NCBI GenBank assembly: GCA_026418935.1
Contig: JAOAAJ010000016.1
Location: forward strand, 1 to 50,405
Reading direction: 5' to 3'
DNA length: 50,405 nucleotides
Source: Caloramator sp.
Lineage (GTDB): Bacteria; Bacillota; Clostridia; Clostridiales; Caloramatoraceae
Under the pieces are notes generated by a model that ran no database searches, was not told the origin of the DNA, and saw only the letters and a list, made by a program, of their open reading frames with translations. Of the stretch, positions 26,588-35,774 are shown piece by piece. A program made the translations under genes and the position numbers. Every line of letters begins with the position of its first letter. Positions within the stretch are counted from its first letter, which is position 1.

Positions 26588-29500
26588 TTATACCATAAGC
26601 AAGTATATTTGAGCAATAGTTGAGAGCATATTATAGTCCTGCTTTGTTAAAGACAAGTTTTTATTATCAAATACAATATGTAAAACATATTCAACATTTT
26701 CATTTTTTATTATAGGGATAAGTATATTTTCCTTAGTGATAAAAGAATTGTTCTGTTTTATTGTTTCAATAAATACCTTTAAGCTTTTATCTTCTATCAT
26801 CTTTGATAATGTATATTGAAATAAGTTATCTTGATTTAACTTATTTGAAACTTCAAATATATTTACAAATGAAGCTTCAACTATTTCCCTTATTTTATTC
26901 TTATATAATTCTACCTTCTGCTCTTTATTCAAATCCATTTTAACAATATTTATTAGTTTAGACATTCCATTAAGATAATTAAGATAATTAATATCCTTAA
27001 ATACGTTACCAGTAGAGATAAAGTTTACACTATTTTCTTGTATGTTATTTTCTGAATCCCAAACTGTACACTTATTTTTACCAGTATTTTTTGATATATA
27101 AAGTGCTTCATCTGCTTTATTTATAGATAAATTTATGTCTTCCTTAACGTTCTCACAAAAATATAGTCCTCCACTTACTGTTAATTTGCATTCTAAACCT
27201 TCTATCTTAATATTTTCTATTCTCTTTCTAACCTCTTCACAAAATGCCACTGATTCTTCCTTTGAAGTATCTGGCATAAAAAGTAAAAACTCTTCTCCAC
27301 CATATCTAAAGAGTATAAAATCTCTTTTTTTAATTGCTAATATAGTCTTTGAAAATTCTTGTAATACCTTATCTCCTACTAAATGACCATATTTATCATT
27401 AATGTATTTAAAATTATCCATATCAAACATCGCTATACTATAATTTTTATATTTATCCAATTCCTCAAAAATTTTATCCATATATTTTCTATTATAAGCA
27501 CCCGTTAGCTTATCGATATAAAAATTTTGACTTAAGTTGAGCTGATGTATATTGTATAATAATAAATTATTTAACATTTTACATTGATTCAATGAATCTG
27601 TATTTATATTGTTATAATATTTATCACTTTTTACAATTAAGAAAGCTTCAACAGTTTGTTTGTTTTTTATCTCAAGTACCATAGTTTTTATATTTTTATT
27701 TATATTGTAATTATAAGATTCAAAAATGCCTTCTTTTAAATTCTTTATAGATCCCTTATATTCTAATTTTTTGTTTGTACTTACTATAAATTTATTTAAC
27801 TTATCAACAATATACACTTCTTCTGATATAGTCATAACTTTTATATAATTAATTATCAGCTCTAAATTATTAAAGCAATCACTTGAAAAATCTTTGATAA
27901 CTTGCATTACATTTTCATATATTAAATTACCTCTACTTTTGTTTTCGTTTATCCAATGTTTATTTACAGTGTCTATACTTATATCATTCTGTTTATTATC
28001 TTCATATAAAACACTATTAAAATATTCTAATAAATTTATCTTTTTAATTTCTTCTAAATAAATACCATATCTTTCTAAATAATTCTCTTTATATGAAAAA
28101 TCTAATCCATAAAAAATATTATTTATAATATTTGCTGCCTGCATTATATCATTTATTGATGAAAATTTATAATTTAAATTGTTATTTAAGATGGACTTTA
28201 TATAATATAACTTCCACAGTATATGTTTATTCTTTATTTTACTAATAATTAATTCTATTTTATCTAAATCTAAAGAATAACCTAAGAAATATCTAATAAT
28301 TTCATTTTTTGCTATTGAATCTATGTTATTTTCTCTATCTAATTCAATACCTTCATATACCCTTTTTGCATAATTGTTTAAGCCTTTTTCGCACAATAGT
28401 AAACATAAATCTTTCCTAATATCTGGATTAAATTTTTCTATATTATTGATGTAATATTCGGGATTATATATATTTGCAAATAAATCTATCTCTTGATTAA
28501 TAGGTAATTTATCTTTATTTGTTCTTATATTGTTTATATAAATATTAAATTCCGTCTCATTATTGATTAAGTAATTAAATAAAGCCATTGACAAATTATA
28601 GGACCATACATAACTGCTGTGTACTTTATTTATTAATTTCTTTTGCTCTTCAATATATTTAATTGCTTTTTTTATATTTCCATTCCATAATTCTATAAAT
28701 GAAATACACCCCAAAAGTAAATTTTTTATGGCTACATTATTTACCCTATTTATGTATCTTATTGCCTCTATACAATATTTTTTACATTCATCAAATTTAA
28801 ATTGATAAAACAAACTGGATGCCATATTACAAATAGGCATAATCTCAAGGGAAATAACATTATTTCTTCTTGCAATTTCTAAAGCCCTATTTAAATACTT
28901 AAATCCTTTTACAAATTCTTCAAAATCATCAATCCATATTGTACCACAATTGTTTAATGAATGCACAATACCTCTAACATATCCACACTTGGTGAATAAT
29001 TTATATGCCTTTAAAAAGTTCTTTATTGATTCCTTTGAATTGCCAGAAAATTTATTTATTACTGCTAAAATTTGATGTGCTTCACCTTTTAAAATTAGTC
29101 CAACTTCTTCATCAATTAATAATTTATCACAAAGATGTTCTGCTGTTTCTAAGTCACCATCAAAAAGTGCATTATATATATTAAGCATCTCTAAACTATC
29201 TAATATTTTTTTATCTTTAATGTCATCTAATTTATATTCTTTTATTTCATTAAATGTCTTTTTAAAGTCCTCTATATTATTAGTTCTTACAAATAATTTT
29301 GCTTTTCTAACTATAGTTTCTATTTTCTTATCTATGTTGTTTTTATAATTAATTAATAAAGCGTTATAAATATCAAGTGCTTTATTAGTTTCACCAATTA
29401 GTTCATATATTTCTGTTATGGATTCATAAATTTTTAATCCTTCATCATAGGAAGTTAAGTTAATTAATTCATACTTTATTTCAATAAGTGCATTCCATTT

Positions 29501-30667
29501 TTTCTCTTTTAAATAAAAATCCTCAAGTTTATTTAAATATTCCAACTTTAAATTAATATTATTAATTTGGTTAGTTTGAAATAAAACTTCATCATTAAAA
29601 ACTAAAAAATATGTTTGATTTGTGTTAAGTAAATTTACTATTTTTATTCTTGTTGAACTTTTATATTCAGCATCTAATTGCTCTAATACAAAGTTTTTTA
29701 ACAATAAATATGGAACATTATAAATTAGCCCCTCATCTGTAATACTATAGCTTATTAGTCCAGATAGATATAATCTATTTATCATTTCTCCTATCTTAGT
29801 TATTGAATACCCTGTTAGTTCAGATAATATATTTAAATTTACACCATTTTTAAAAAAGCAAATAAATTTAATTAGATTTTTTTCTTCTGCCTCTAATTCA
29901 TTAAATGTTTTTATAGGCCATAACTCATTAAAATATACCTTTTCCTTGTTATTTTTTTCATAGTTTAAATATTGTAAAACTAAAAGAGGATTCCCATCTG
30001 TAATTTCAAGTATATTTTTAACTTTATTTTCATCATTACAATTAAATAGTTTCATATAAATGTCTATTAAAAACTTTGTATTTATTTTCTTTAAATTAAA
30101 CTCAACAAAATCATTTTTTTTAATTTTTTCAATAAAACTTATAAAATTATTATTAAGATGTTCAGAATATCCTATAATAAAATTAAATTCATCATTCACT
30201 CTATCCTTTAACAAAAAAGAAATCAAATCCCAAAAATATTCATCTTGGTCTTGTATATCGTCCACAATAATAGTTAATTTAGAATATATAGTAATATCTT
30301 TTATTATGTGTTTTATATAGTAAAATGAACTATATATTTCTTCTTTATTATTTTCATTAGCCTTTGTTGATAACAATTCCAAAATTTCTTTATTGAAAAT
30401 TGTATAATTTTTATTTAGTTTATAACTATTTAATAACTGGTGTATAAAGCTTAAATATAATTTTTCTTCCTTTGAATTTAAATAAATAACACATTCTTTT
30501 TTATTTTTTAATCCTTCTAAAACCCTATTTAATATAAAAGTTTTACCATATCCTCTTTTTCCATTAAGAAGTACATTTTTCTTTTTTTCTATTGAATCTA
30601 TTATCATTTCTTCCAACTTATATATTTCTTTATATAATGCTGATTCAAATAATAATTGATTAAGCAT
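26588..30667 (-). CDS. Giant P-loop ATPase - helical repeat - diguanylate cyclase (GGDEF) protein
   Basis: 1359 residues from ATG 30667, chosen because GGGGTG lies ten bases upstream; an earlier TTG overlaps it. N-terminus: P-loop ATPase of AAA/STAND type with Walker A NGKRGYGKT (35-43) and Walker B LTIIVDDIQDQ, then a winged-helix-like part. About residues 330-850 are TPR-like helical repeats, a plan like MalT/STAND regulators. A GAF-like region precedes the GGDEF domain: MFDMDNFKYINDKYGHLVGDKVL and RYGGEEF (about 1121-1127), a GGEEF active site. No clear RxxD inhibitory site is seen. The last 150 residues may be a second GAF-like domain. It probably makes cyclic di-GMP in response to a ligand or protein sensed by the ATPase/repeat part (inference). 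An extended -10 (TGATATAAT, 30722-30730) may be its promoter. Confidence 0.88.
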   Translation of the reverse strand: MLNQLLFESALYKEIYKLEEMIIDSIEKKKNVLLNGKRGYGKTFILNRVLEGLKNKKECVIYLNSKEEKLYLSFIHQLLNSYKLNKNYTIFNKEILELLSTKANENNKEEIYSSFYYIKHIIKDITIYSKLTIIVDDIQDQDEYFWDLISFLLKDRVNDEFNFIIGYSEHLNNNFISFIEKIKKNDFVEFNLKKINTKFLIDIYMKLFNCNDENKVKNILEITDGNPLLVLQYLNYEKNNKEKVYFNELWPIKTFNELEAEEKNLIKFICFFKNGVNLNILSELTGYSITKIGEMINRLYLSGLISYSITDEGLIYNVPYLLLKNFVLEQLDAEYKSSTRIKIVNLLNTNQTYFLVFNDEVLFQTNQINNINLKLEYLNKLEDFYLKEKKWNALIEIKYELINLTSYDEGLKIYESITEIYELIGETNKALDIYNALLINYKNNIDKKIETIVRKAKLFVRTNNIEDFKKTFNEIKEYKLDDIKDKKILDSLEMLNIYNALFDGDLETAEHLCDKLLIDEEVGLILKGEAHQILAVINKFSGNSKESIKNFLKAYKLFTKCGYVRGIVHSLNNCGTIWIDDFEEFVKGFKYLNRALEIARRNNVISLEIMPICNMASSLFYQFKFDECKKYCIEAIRYINRVNNVAIKNLLLGCISFIELWNGNIKKAIKYIEEQKKLINKVHSSYVWSYNLSMALFNYLINNETEFNIYINNIRTNKDKLPINQEIDLFANIYNPEYYINNIEKFNPDIRKDLCLLLCEKGLNNYAKRVYEGIELDRENNIDSIAKNEIIRYFLGYSLDLDKIELIISKIKNKHILWKLYYIKSILNNNLNYKFSSINDIMQAANIINNIFYGLDFSYKENYLERYGIYLEEIKKINLLEYFNSVLYEDNKQNDISIDTVNKHWINENKSRGNLIYENVMQVIKDFSSDCFNNLELIINYIKVMTISEEVYIVDKLNKFIVSTNKKLEYKGSIKNLKEGIFESYNYNINKNIKTMVLEIKNKQTVEAFLIVKSDKYYNNINTDSLNQCKMLNNLLLYNIHQLNLSQNFYIDKLTGAYNRKYMDKIFEELDKYKNYSIAMFDMDNFKYINDKYGHLVGDKVLQEFSKTILAIKKRDFILFRYGGEEFLLFMPDTSKEESVAFCEEVRKRIENIKIEGLECKLTVSGGLYFCENVKEDINLSINKADEALYISKNTGKNKCTVWDSENNIQENSVNFISTGNVFKDINYLNYLNGMSKLINIVKMDLNKEQKVELYKNKIREIVEASFVNIFEVSNKLNQDNLFQYTLSKMIEDKSLKVFIETIKQNNSFITKENILIPIIKNENVEYVLHIVFDNKNLSLTKQDYNMLSTIAQIYLLMV

Positions 30668-30817
30668 AGATTCAAAACACCCCAAACCTAAATTATTACT
30701 TATTTAATTATACCAAAATTAATTATATCATATTTATTAAGCATAACTGAAAAAATATATTTAAATTTATTATATTAGTAAAAAATCTTAAATATAAAAT
30801 TTTATAAAAATTGAATG

Positions 30818-30846
30818 TTGACTTTTTATAAATTTCATTTTATAAT
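30818..30846 (+). promoter_or_regulatory. Promoter of the asnA T-box transcript
   Basis: -35 TTGACT (30818-30823), 17-base spacer, -10 TATAAT (30841-30846). Start is expected near 30853, directly before the T-box leader. Confidence 0.85.
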
Positions 30847-30852
30847 TAGTAA

Positions 30853-31120
30853 AAAGCGATGACGGGAAGAGTAGATATAGGAGGTAGTCAAAGCGAGCTG
30901 GTGACGGTGGAAGACCAGTACGATGCCTGTATTGAAGAACATCCCTAAGCTCCCAACCGAAATCAAAAATGAGAGTAGACTTGGGCGGAATACTCTACCG
31001 TTAAAAGGAGTACAGTATCGAGTTTATCTCCGTACTGAAAGTGGGTTTAATGCCAATTTGGGTGGTACCGCGGAAGTTAACCTTTCGTCCCATTATAGGG
31101 ACGAAGGGTTTTTTATTTTG
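30853..31120 (+). promoter_or_regulatory. T-box riboswitch, asparagine-specific
   Basis: A complete T-box leader that senses uncharged tRNA-Asn. Stem I begins at GATGACGGGAAGAGTAG. The upper arm pairs near 30872-30880 with 30925-30932. In the specifier loop, GAAGAACA places the codon AAC (Asn) at 30938-30940 followed by A, the same position as GGC in glyQS leaders. The conserved T-box GGGTGGTACCGCGG is at 31060-31073. The terminator stem follows. The specifier agrees with the downstream gene, asparagine synthetase. Confidence 0.93.
31079..31120 (+). terminator. T-box intrinsic terminator
   Basis: A 13-base stem (31079-31091 with 31098-31110, one G-U) with a six-base loop and a T-rich tail. 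Its 5' arm follows the T-box sequence, so the antiterminator can compete with it when uncharged tRNA is bound. Confidence 0.9.
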
Positions 31121-31170
31121 TAAACCTGTAGCGCTACATATAAAATAATTTTTTAAAAGGAGGATTTGCT

Positions 31171-32178
31171 ATGGAATGGAAAGTATGCTATGATTATAAA
31201 CCTACACTTGATTTAAAGGAAACAGAAATTGCAATAAAAAGATTAAAGGACTATTTTGAACTTGTTCTTTCTCAAAAACTAAATTTAACAAGAGTTTCTG
31301 CTCCACTATTTGTACAAAAATCAACAGGTCTAAATGACTATTTAAATGGAGTTGAAAGAACAGTATCCTTTGATGCCTTTGATATAAAAGGTGAGTCCCT
31401 TGAGGTTGTTCAATCCCTTGCAAAATGGAAAAGGTATGCGCTTAAAAGATATGGATTTAAACCTGGAGAAGGTCTCTATACTGATATGAACGCCATAAGA
31501 CGCGATGAGGAACTTGATGCACTTCATTCTATATATGTTGATCAATGGGACTGGGAAAAAATCATATTAAAGGAACAAAGAAGTGTTCAAACTCTAAAGC
31601 AAATAGTTGAAGATATATATAGTGTGTTTAAACAAACAGAACTTTATGTTTATAGCTTGTATCCCCACATTACACCTATTCTGCCTAAAGAAATAACCTT
31701 TATTACAACACAGGAACTTGAGGATATGTATCCAGAACTTTCGCCAAAGGAGAGAGAATACGAAGCCTGTAAAAAATATGGAGCAATTTTCTTAATGCAA
31801 ATAGGAGATTATTTAAAATCAGGTATAAAGCACGATGGACGTTCTCCAGACTACGATGATTGGAAATTAAATGGTGATATAATATTCTACTATCCTGTTT
31901 TAGACTGTGCCTTTGAATTATCCTCTATGGGAATTAGAGTAGATAGAGATGCCCTACTTTATCAAATTGATAAATGTAATTGCAAAGAAAGATTAGAATT
32001 ACCTTTCCACAAAATGATTTTACAAGAAGAGCTTCCTTTTACAGTTGGTGGTGGAATTGGCCAATCAAGAATATGTATGTTTTTCTTAAGAAAGGCTCAT
32101 ATTGGAGAAGTTCAATCATCCGTTTGGCCTGAGCATATAATAAAACAGTGCAGTGAATTAGGGATTACTCTATTATAA
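31171..32178 (+). CDS. asnA: Aspartate-ammonia ligase (ammonia-dependent asparagine synthetase)
   Basis: AsnA makes asparagine from aspartate, ammonia and ATP in the cytoplasm. It is 335 residues, the usual length, with a fold related to class II aspartyl-tRNA synthetase. Visible signatures are [41 protein letters not shown]-like [67 protein letters not shown] and [23 protein letters not shown] lies upstream of the ATG. It is regulated by the asparagine T-box directly upstream and ends at a strong terminator. Confidence 0.97.
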   Translation: MEWKVCYDYKPTLDLKETEIAIKRLKDYFELVLSQKLNLTRVSAPLFVQKSTGLNDYLNGVERTVSFDAFDIKGESLEVVQSLAKWKRYALKRYGFKPGEGLYTDMNAIRRDEELDALHSIYVDQWDWEKIILKEQRSVQTLKQIVEDIYSVFKQTELYVYSLYPHITPILPKEITFITTQELEDMYPELSPKEREYEACKKYGAIFLMQIGDYLKSGIKHDGRSPDYDDWKLNGDIIFYYPVLDCAFELSSMGIRVDRDALLYQIDKCNCKERLELPFHKMILQEELPFTVGGGIGQSRICMFFLRKAHIGEVQSSVWPEHIIKQCSELGITLL

Positions 32179-32205
32179 AAGATAAGGGCTTTTGCCCTTA
32201 TCTTT
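32178..32205. terminator. Shared terminator between asnA and the LtaS-like gene
   Basis: A perfect 12-base stem (32178-32189 with 32194-32205) with a TTTT loop. It begins at the last base of asnA and contains the opposite gene's stop codon (32198-32200). Confidence 0.88.
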
Positions 32206-34009
32206 CTTTAAAATAATTTGAACTTATAACCTTATCCGAAATTTCAATACCCTTTAGTGCATGCTGTTTTATATCTTCTGGAGCATTCCCAACAACCTTT
32301 CCATTGTCTAAAACAGCAAAGTTTAAATTAGTATTAAGTAAAACTCTACCCATTGAAGTATCTTGATATTCTCTACTGTCTATTCCAAGTAGATAACATA
32401 TTGTTGGTAGAAGGTCTACTTGTCCACCAATTGTATCTATTGTTTTTGGCTTCATACCTTTATGATACACTATTAGAGGTATCTCCTTGTTATTATTAAG
32501 CCACCAATCCTCTTTTTGGCTTAAATTTTCTATGCTATTTTGATAATACTTATGAACACCTTCGTGGTCTCCAGATATTACAATAACTGTATTTTCTAAT
32601 ATGCCTTGTTTATCAAGTTCATCTATAAACATTCCTAAACACTTATCAGTATAATGTATGCTTTGAAAATATCCGCCTAAATACGAATCGTTAAGCTCTT
32701 TATTTAAATTTAAACTTCTATATTTTTCATCAATATTAAAGGGCATATGGCTTGTCAATGTAACAATAAAGGTGTAAAAGGGCTGACTTTGAGCTCTAAT
32801 TAAAGGTACTATCTGTTTTAAATAGGATTCATCACTTAATCCTAAACCTATCTTTTCATCAACATTAAAGCTTGTTTCATCTGTACACTTTTCAAATCCT
32901 ATTGAATATAATGCCCTCATCCAATTCCAATAGGGGCCTTTATCTGAATGTATTGCGTGGGTATAATAACCATATTTTTTTAGTATTTTGGGTAGAGAAT
33001 TATAAGTATTATCTGGATATCTAAAAAAAGTACTTCCTCTTCTAACTGGAAATATTGAAGTATTTACTATAAGGTCTCCATCTGAACTTATACCATTGTG
33101 AGTTTGTTCGTGATAATTATTAAAGTAGATACTATTTTTCAAAAGTCTATTTAAATTAGGAGTTATCTCTTTTCCATTTATGCTTTTATTTATAACAAAA
33201 TTCTCTAAAGATTCAACTTGTATATAAATTAAATTTTTATCTTTAAATAGACCCTTATATTCATTGTCCCTTTCTATCTTTTCTTTTTTATTAAACCATT
33301 CCTTTATATCAATCTTTTCTTGTTCAGAAAGTTCAATATGCCTACATTCTTTTATATAATTTATAATATCAAAAACGTGATATCCAATTGGCGACAAATT
33401 GGATATGGTGACCTTTGGTGAATATGTCATTTGATATATTGCTTGCTTTTTTGTATTAAATAAAATCTTTGCATCAACTGGTTCTATTATAAAAATAATT
33501 GAAAATAATAATGAAACTGTAAATGCTCTAACTTGTACACTTTTTTTGGATACATTTACCTTGTGTTTTTTATAAAAATAGTACAATATTAAAATATCTA
33601 AAAACAATAATAAATCATAAAACTTTATTAAAGATTTTATACTGTCTGATAAGTTATATAAATTTCCAGTCTGCATCATTGAATGTACTGATAAAAAACT
33701 CCCAAAACCTCTAAAATACCAAATATCTGTCAAAAATAACAGGGTTATTAAAAAGTTTATAAAAAACAAATAATAAACTTTAAACTTTCCTCTAAATAAA
33801 AAATAAAAGGACATCAAGATAATAATATATGAAAAATATAATAAATAGGATGGTATACAACCTATCGTATAAAAAAAGGCAAAACTCTTTGTATCAGTTA
33901 TTATATATGCTAAAATCGATATACTTTTAATAAATAATAAAAACACCGATAAAATAAATAGTTTATTGTTTAAATATATGCTTTTAAACCTTTCCTTTAA
34001 ATAATGCAT
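32198..34009 (-). CDS. LtaS-like membrane sulfatase/phosphoglycerol transferase
   Basis: 603 residues. Five membrane helices (about 17-36, 46-72, 80-97, 133-146 and 164-178) are followed by an extracellular alkaline-phosphatase-fold domain, the plan of lipoteichoic acid synthase. Metal and active-site motifs are IQVESLENF (E266), QTHNGISSDGD, TLTSHMPFN and SGDHEG. At the position where S. aureus LtaS has its nucleophilic Thr (GKTSD) this protein has Ser308 (GISSD). It likely polymerises or transfers a glycerol-phosphate-type group on the cell surface, but the product is uncertain. The start is ATG 34009 with GGAGG upstream. It lies 11 bases after the 57-aa membrane protein gene, at the end of the helicase operon. 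Confidence 0.9.
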   Translation of the reverse strand: MHYLKERFKSIYLNNKLFILSVFLLFIKSISILAYIITDTKSFAFFYTIGCIPSYLLYFSYIIILMSFYFLFRGKFKVYYLFFINFLITLLFLTDIWYFRGFGSFLSVHSMMQTGNLYNLSDSIKSLIKFYDLLLFLDILILYYFYKKHKVNVSKKSVQVRAFTVSLLFSIIFIIEPVDAKILFNTKKQAIYQMTYSPKVTISNLSPIGYHVFDIINYIKECRHIELSEQEKIDIKEWFNKKEKIERDNEYKGLFKDKNLIYIQVESLENFVINKSINGKEITPNLNRLLKNSIYFNNYHEQTHNGISSDGDLIVNTSIFPVRRGSTFFRYPDNTYNSLPKILKKYGYYTHAIHSDKGPYWNWMRALYSIGFEKCTDETSFNVDEKIGLGLSDESYLKQIVPLIRAQSQPFYTFIVTLTSHMPFNIDEKYRSLNLNKELNDSYLGGYFQSIHYTDKCLGMFIDELDKQGILENTVIVISGDHEGVHKYYQNSIENLSQKEDWWLNNNKEIPLIVYHKGMKPKTIDTIGGQVDLLPTICYLLGIDSREYQDTSMGRVLLNTNLNFAVLDNGKVVGNAPEDIKQHALKGIEISDKVISSNYFKER

Positions 34010-34020
34010 CAAATTCCTCC

Positions 34021-34194
34021 CTATTTAATCCAAAACTTTAAAAGAATAAAGAATACAACCCCCATTATAGCTGCAAATGCCAGTGCAATGGGTAGTAGCA
34101 CTTCAATTGCTGCAATTATCATTGCAAGTACATCCTTAAAATCAAGCCTAACTGGTTCATCATTTAAATCGTTATTATTTTTAAATTCTGCCAT
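34021..34194 (-). CDS. Small membrane protein, 57 aa
   Basis: 57 residues starting MAEFKNNNDLNDEPVRLDFK, a polar acidic N-terminus. One long hydrophobic segment follows (about 22-52, containing IEVLLPIALAFAAIMGVVFF), with KFWIK at the end, consistent with a single-span protein. ATG 34194 has AAGGGGG seven bases upstream. Gaps are 12 bases to the UvrD-like gene and 11 to the LtaS-like gene, so it belongs to that operon. The family is unknown; it might be a partner of the LtaS-like enzyme. Confidence 0.8.
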   Translation of the reverse strand: MAEFKNNNDLNDEPVRLDFKDVLAMIIAAIEVLLPIALAFAAIMGVVFFILLKFWIK

Positions 34195-34206
34195 AAAATT
34201 TCCCCC

Positions 34207-35766
34207 TTAAATAAATTCTCCTTGACAAAACAGTTTAAAAAATTCCTTCTCACCATAGGAATCAAACTTAACTTTTAATACATTATCATCCTCGTATATT
34301 ACTATTCCTTCTCCATATTTTTTGTGAGTAACCTTCTTCTCTGCGTTTTTCTTTTCTTTTTCTAATCTTAACATATCATAAATTTCATTTAAAGTATATT
34401 TTGAATTACTATCCTGTTCCAATAGAAGGTTTTTAGGAAGCATTGATATATACTGGCTTTTGTAGCCCTTAAATCCAAAATAAGATGGGCTTTTTATATA
34501 CGAAATCTCAAGAACCTCCTTTGCCCTTGTAACACCAACAAAGAAGAGCCTAAGCTCCTCTTCTTCAATCTCTCTTTTTGTTGATATTGGTATATTCCCT
34601 TCATTAACTCCTACTATAAAAACATACCTAAACTCTAATCCCTTTGAGGAATGAAGTGTAAGGAGCTTTACAGATTCTCTATCTATCCTATCCTGCTGTT
34701 CTTCTACTCCCTTTATAAATTCACACTCAACCTCTCGACCTAATACATCATATAGAAGCTCCCCCTGAACCTGTCTTCTAAATAACACAGCAATGTCTTT
34801 TAAGCATACTCCCTTTTCTTTTAACTCCTTTATTCTTCTTAAAATATAATTTGCTTCATTAAAGGCATCATAATGGCTTGTTATCCTAATTGGCTCCCCA
34901 TATTCCCTTTTGCAGTATATCTTCTCTCCAATTAAAGCTGCTGCTGCCTCTGTTATTGTTCTTGTTGACCTATAGTTTATAGGAAGCTCAAATATAGTTG
35001 TATTATATTTATCTATAAAATCCTTAAAAATATTTTGTGTACCTGTTCTAAAGGAGTATATTGTTTGATTTGGATCTCCTACAACAAATATACCTGCTCT
35101 TTTTCCTGCAATCTTTTCTATAAGCTTTAGCTGCATATAGTCTGTATCCTGAAACTCGTCTATTATTATGTATTCAATTCCTAAATCTTCATCTAAAAAG
35201 TCATAGCAGTTTACTATTAAATCCTCGTAGTCCATTAAATTTTTTTCTTTTTTAACCCTTCTATATTCTTCATAAAGTATTTTGATGTCATCTTCCTTTT
35301 TCATATTAGCATATAGTAGATTTCCATTTTTAAATTCCTCTATCCTCTTTTGTATCTTAGATTTGTATTTTATATTAAGCCTTCCCTCTTTAACTATGTC
35401 ATTTATTATCTCTGAAGCCTCTTCATAGGATATTATTTTAAATTCTTTAGTATATCCAAACCTATTTAAATCTATATTTTCTCTTAATATCCTATTGGCA
35501 ATGCTGTGGAAAGTTCCAATATATTTTACATCTTCATCAATATTATTTTTTAGTCTCTCCTTTAGTTCCTCTGCTGCTTTATTTGTGAAGGTAACGACCA
35601 TAATTTTATTTAGAGGAACTTTTTTTATAAGGTGAAGATACAATACCCTATAGACTATAACTGTTGTTTTACCACTTCCAACACTTGCCCTTAAGGCTAC
35701 ATACTTCTCATTTGTTTCAACTGCCCTTCTTTGAAAGCTATTTAATTTATCAAATAAACCCTGCAA
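34207..35766 (-). CDS. Compact UvrD/PcrA-type superfamily 1 helicase
   Basis: 519 residues, about 200 shorter than PcrA, yet all core motifs are present: Q motif LNSFQRRAV, Walker A ASVGSGKTT, Ia VVTFTNKAAEEL, II IIDEFQDTDYMQ, III VGDPNQTIYSFR, IV LPINYRST, V LLTLHSSKGLEF and VI FFVGVTRAKEVL. The shortening is in the accessory 1B/2B region. The C-terminus (VTHKKYGEGIVIYEDDNVLKVKFD) is a PcrA-like tudor-type module. It starts at TTG 35766 with GGTGAG just upstream, eight bases after the MrfA-like stop. It probably unwinds DNA 3' to 5' in repair together with its neighbour (inference). Confidence 0.9.
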   Translation of the reverse strand: MQGLFDKLNSFQRRAVETNEKYVALRASVGSGKTTVIVYRVLYLHLIKKVPLNKIMVVTFTNKAAEELKERLKNNIDEDVKYIGTFHSIANRILRENIDLNRFGYTKEFKIISYEEASEIINDIVKEGRLNIKYKSKIQKRIEEFKNGNLLYANMKKEDDIKILYEEYRRVKKEKNLMDYEDLIVNCYDFLDEDLGIEYIIIDEFQDTDYMQLKLIEKIAGKRAGIFVVGDPNQTIYSFRTGTQNIFKDFIDKYNTTIFELPINYRSTRTITEAAAALIGEKIYCKREYGEPIRITSHYDAFNEANYILRRIKELKEKGVCLKDIAVLFRRQVQGELLYDVLGREVECEFIKGVEEQQDRIDRESVKLLTLHSSKGLEFRYVFIVGVNEGNIPISTKREIEEEELRLFFVGVTRAKEVLEISYIKSPSYFGFKGYKSQYISMLPKNLLLEQDSNSKYTLNEIYDMLRLEKEKKNAEKKVTHKKYGEGIVIYEDDNVLKVKFDSYGEKEFFKLFCQGEFI

Positions 35767-35774
35767 ATTCTCAC

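Noticed and set aside
30923-31123. 66-codon open frame upstream of asnA
   Set aside because: It lies entirely within the T-box leader and its terminator; the sequence is explained by RNA structure.
34207-35766. UvrD-like gene as a truncated pseudogene
   Set aside because: All seven helicase motifs and the C-terminal tudor-like module are intact and in order; only the accessory region is short.
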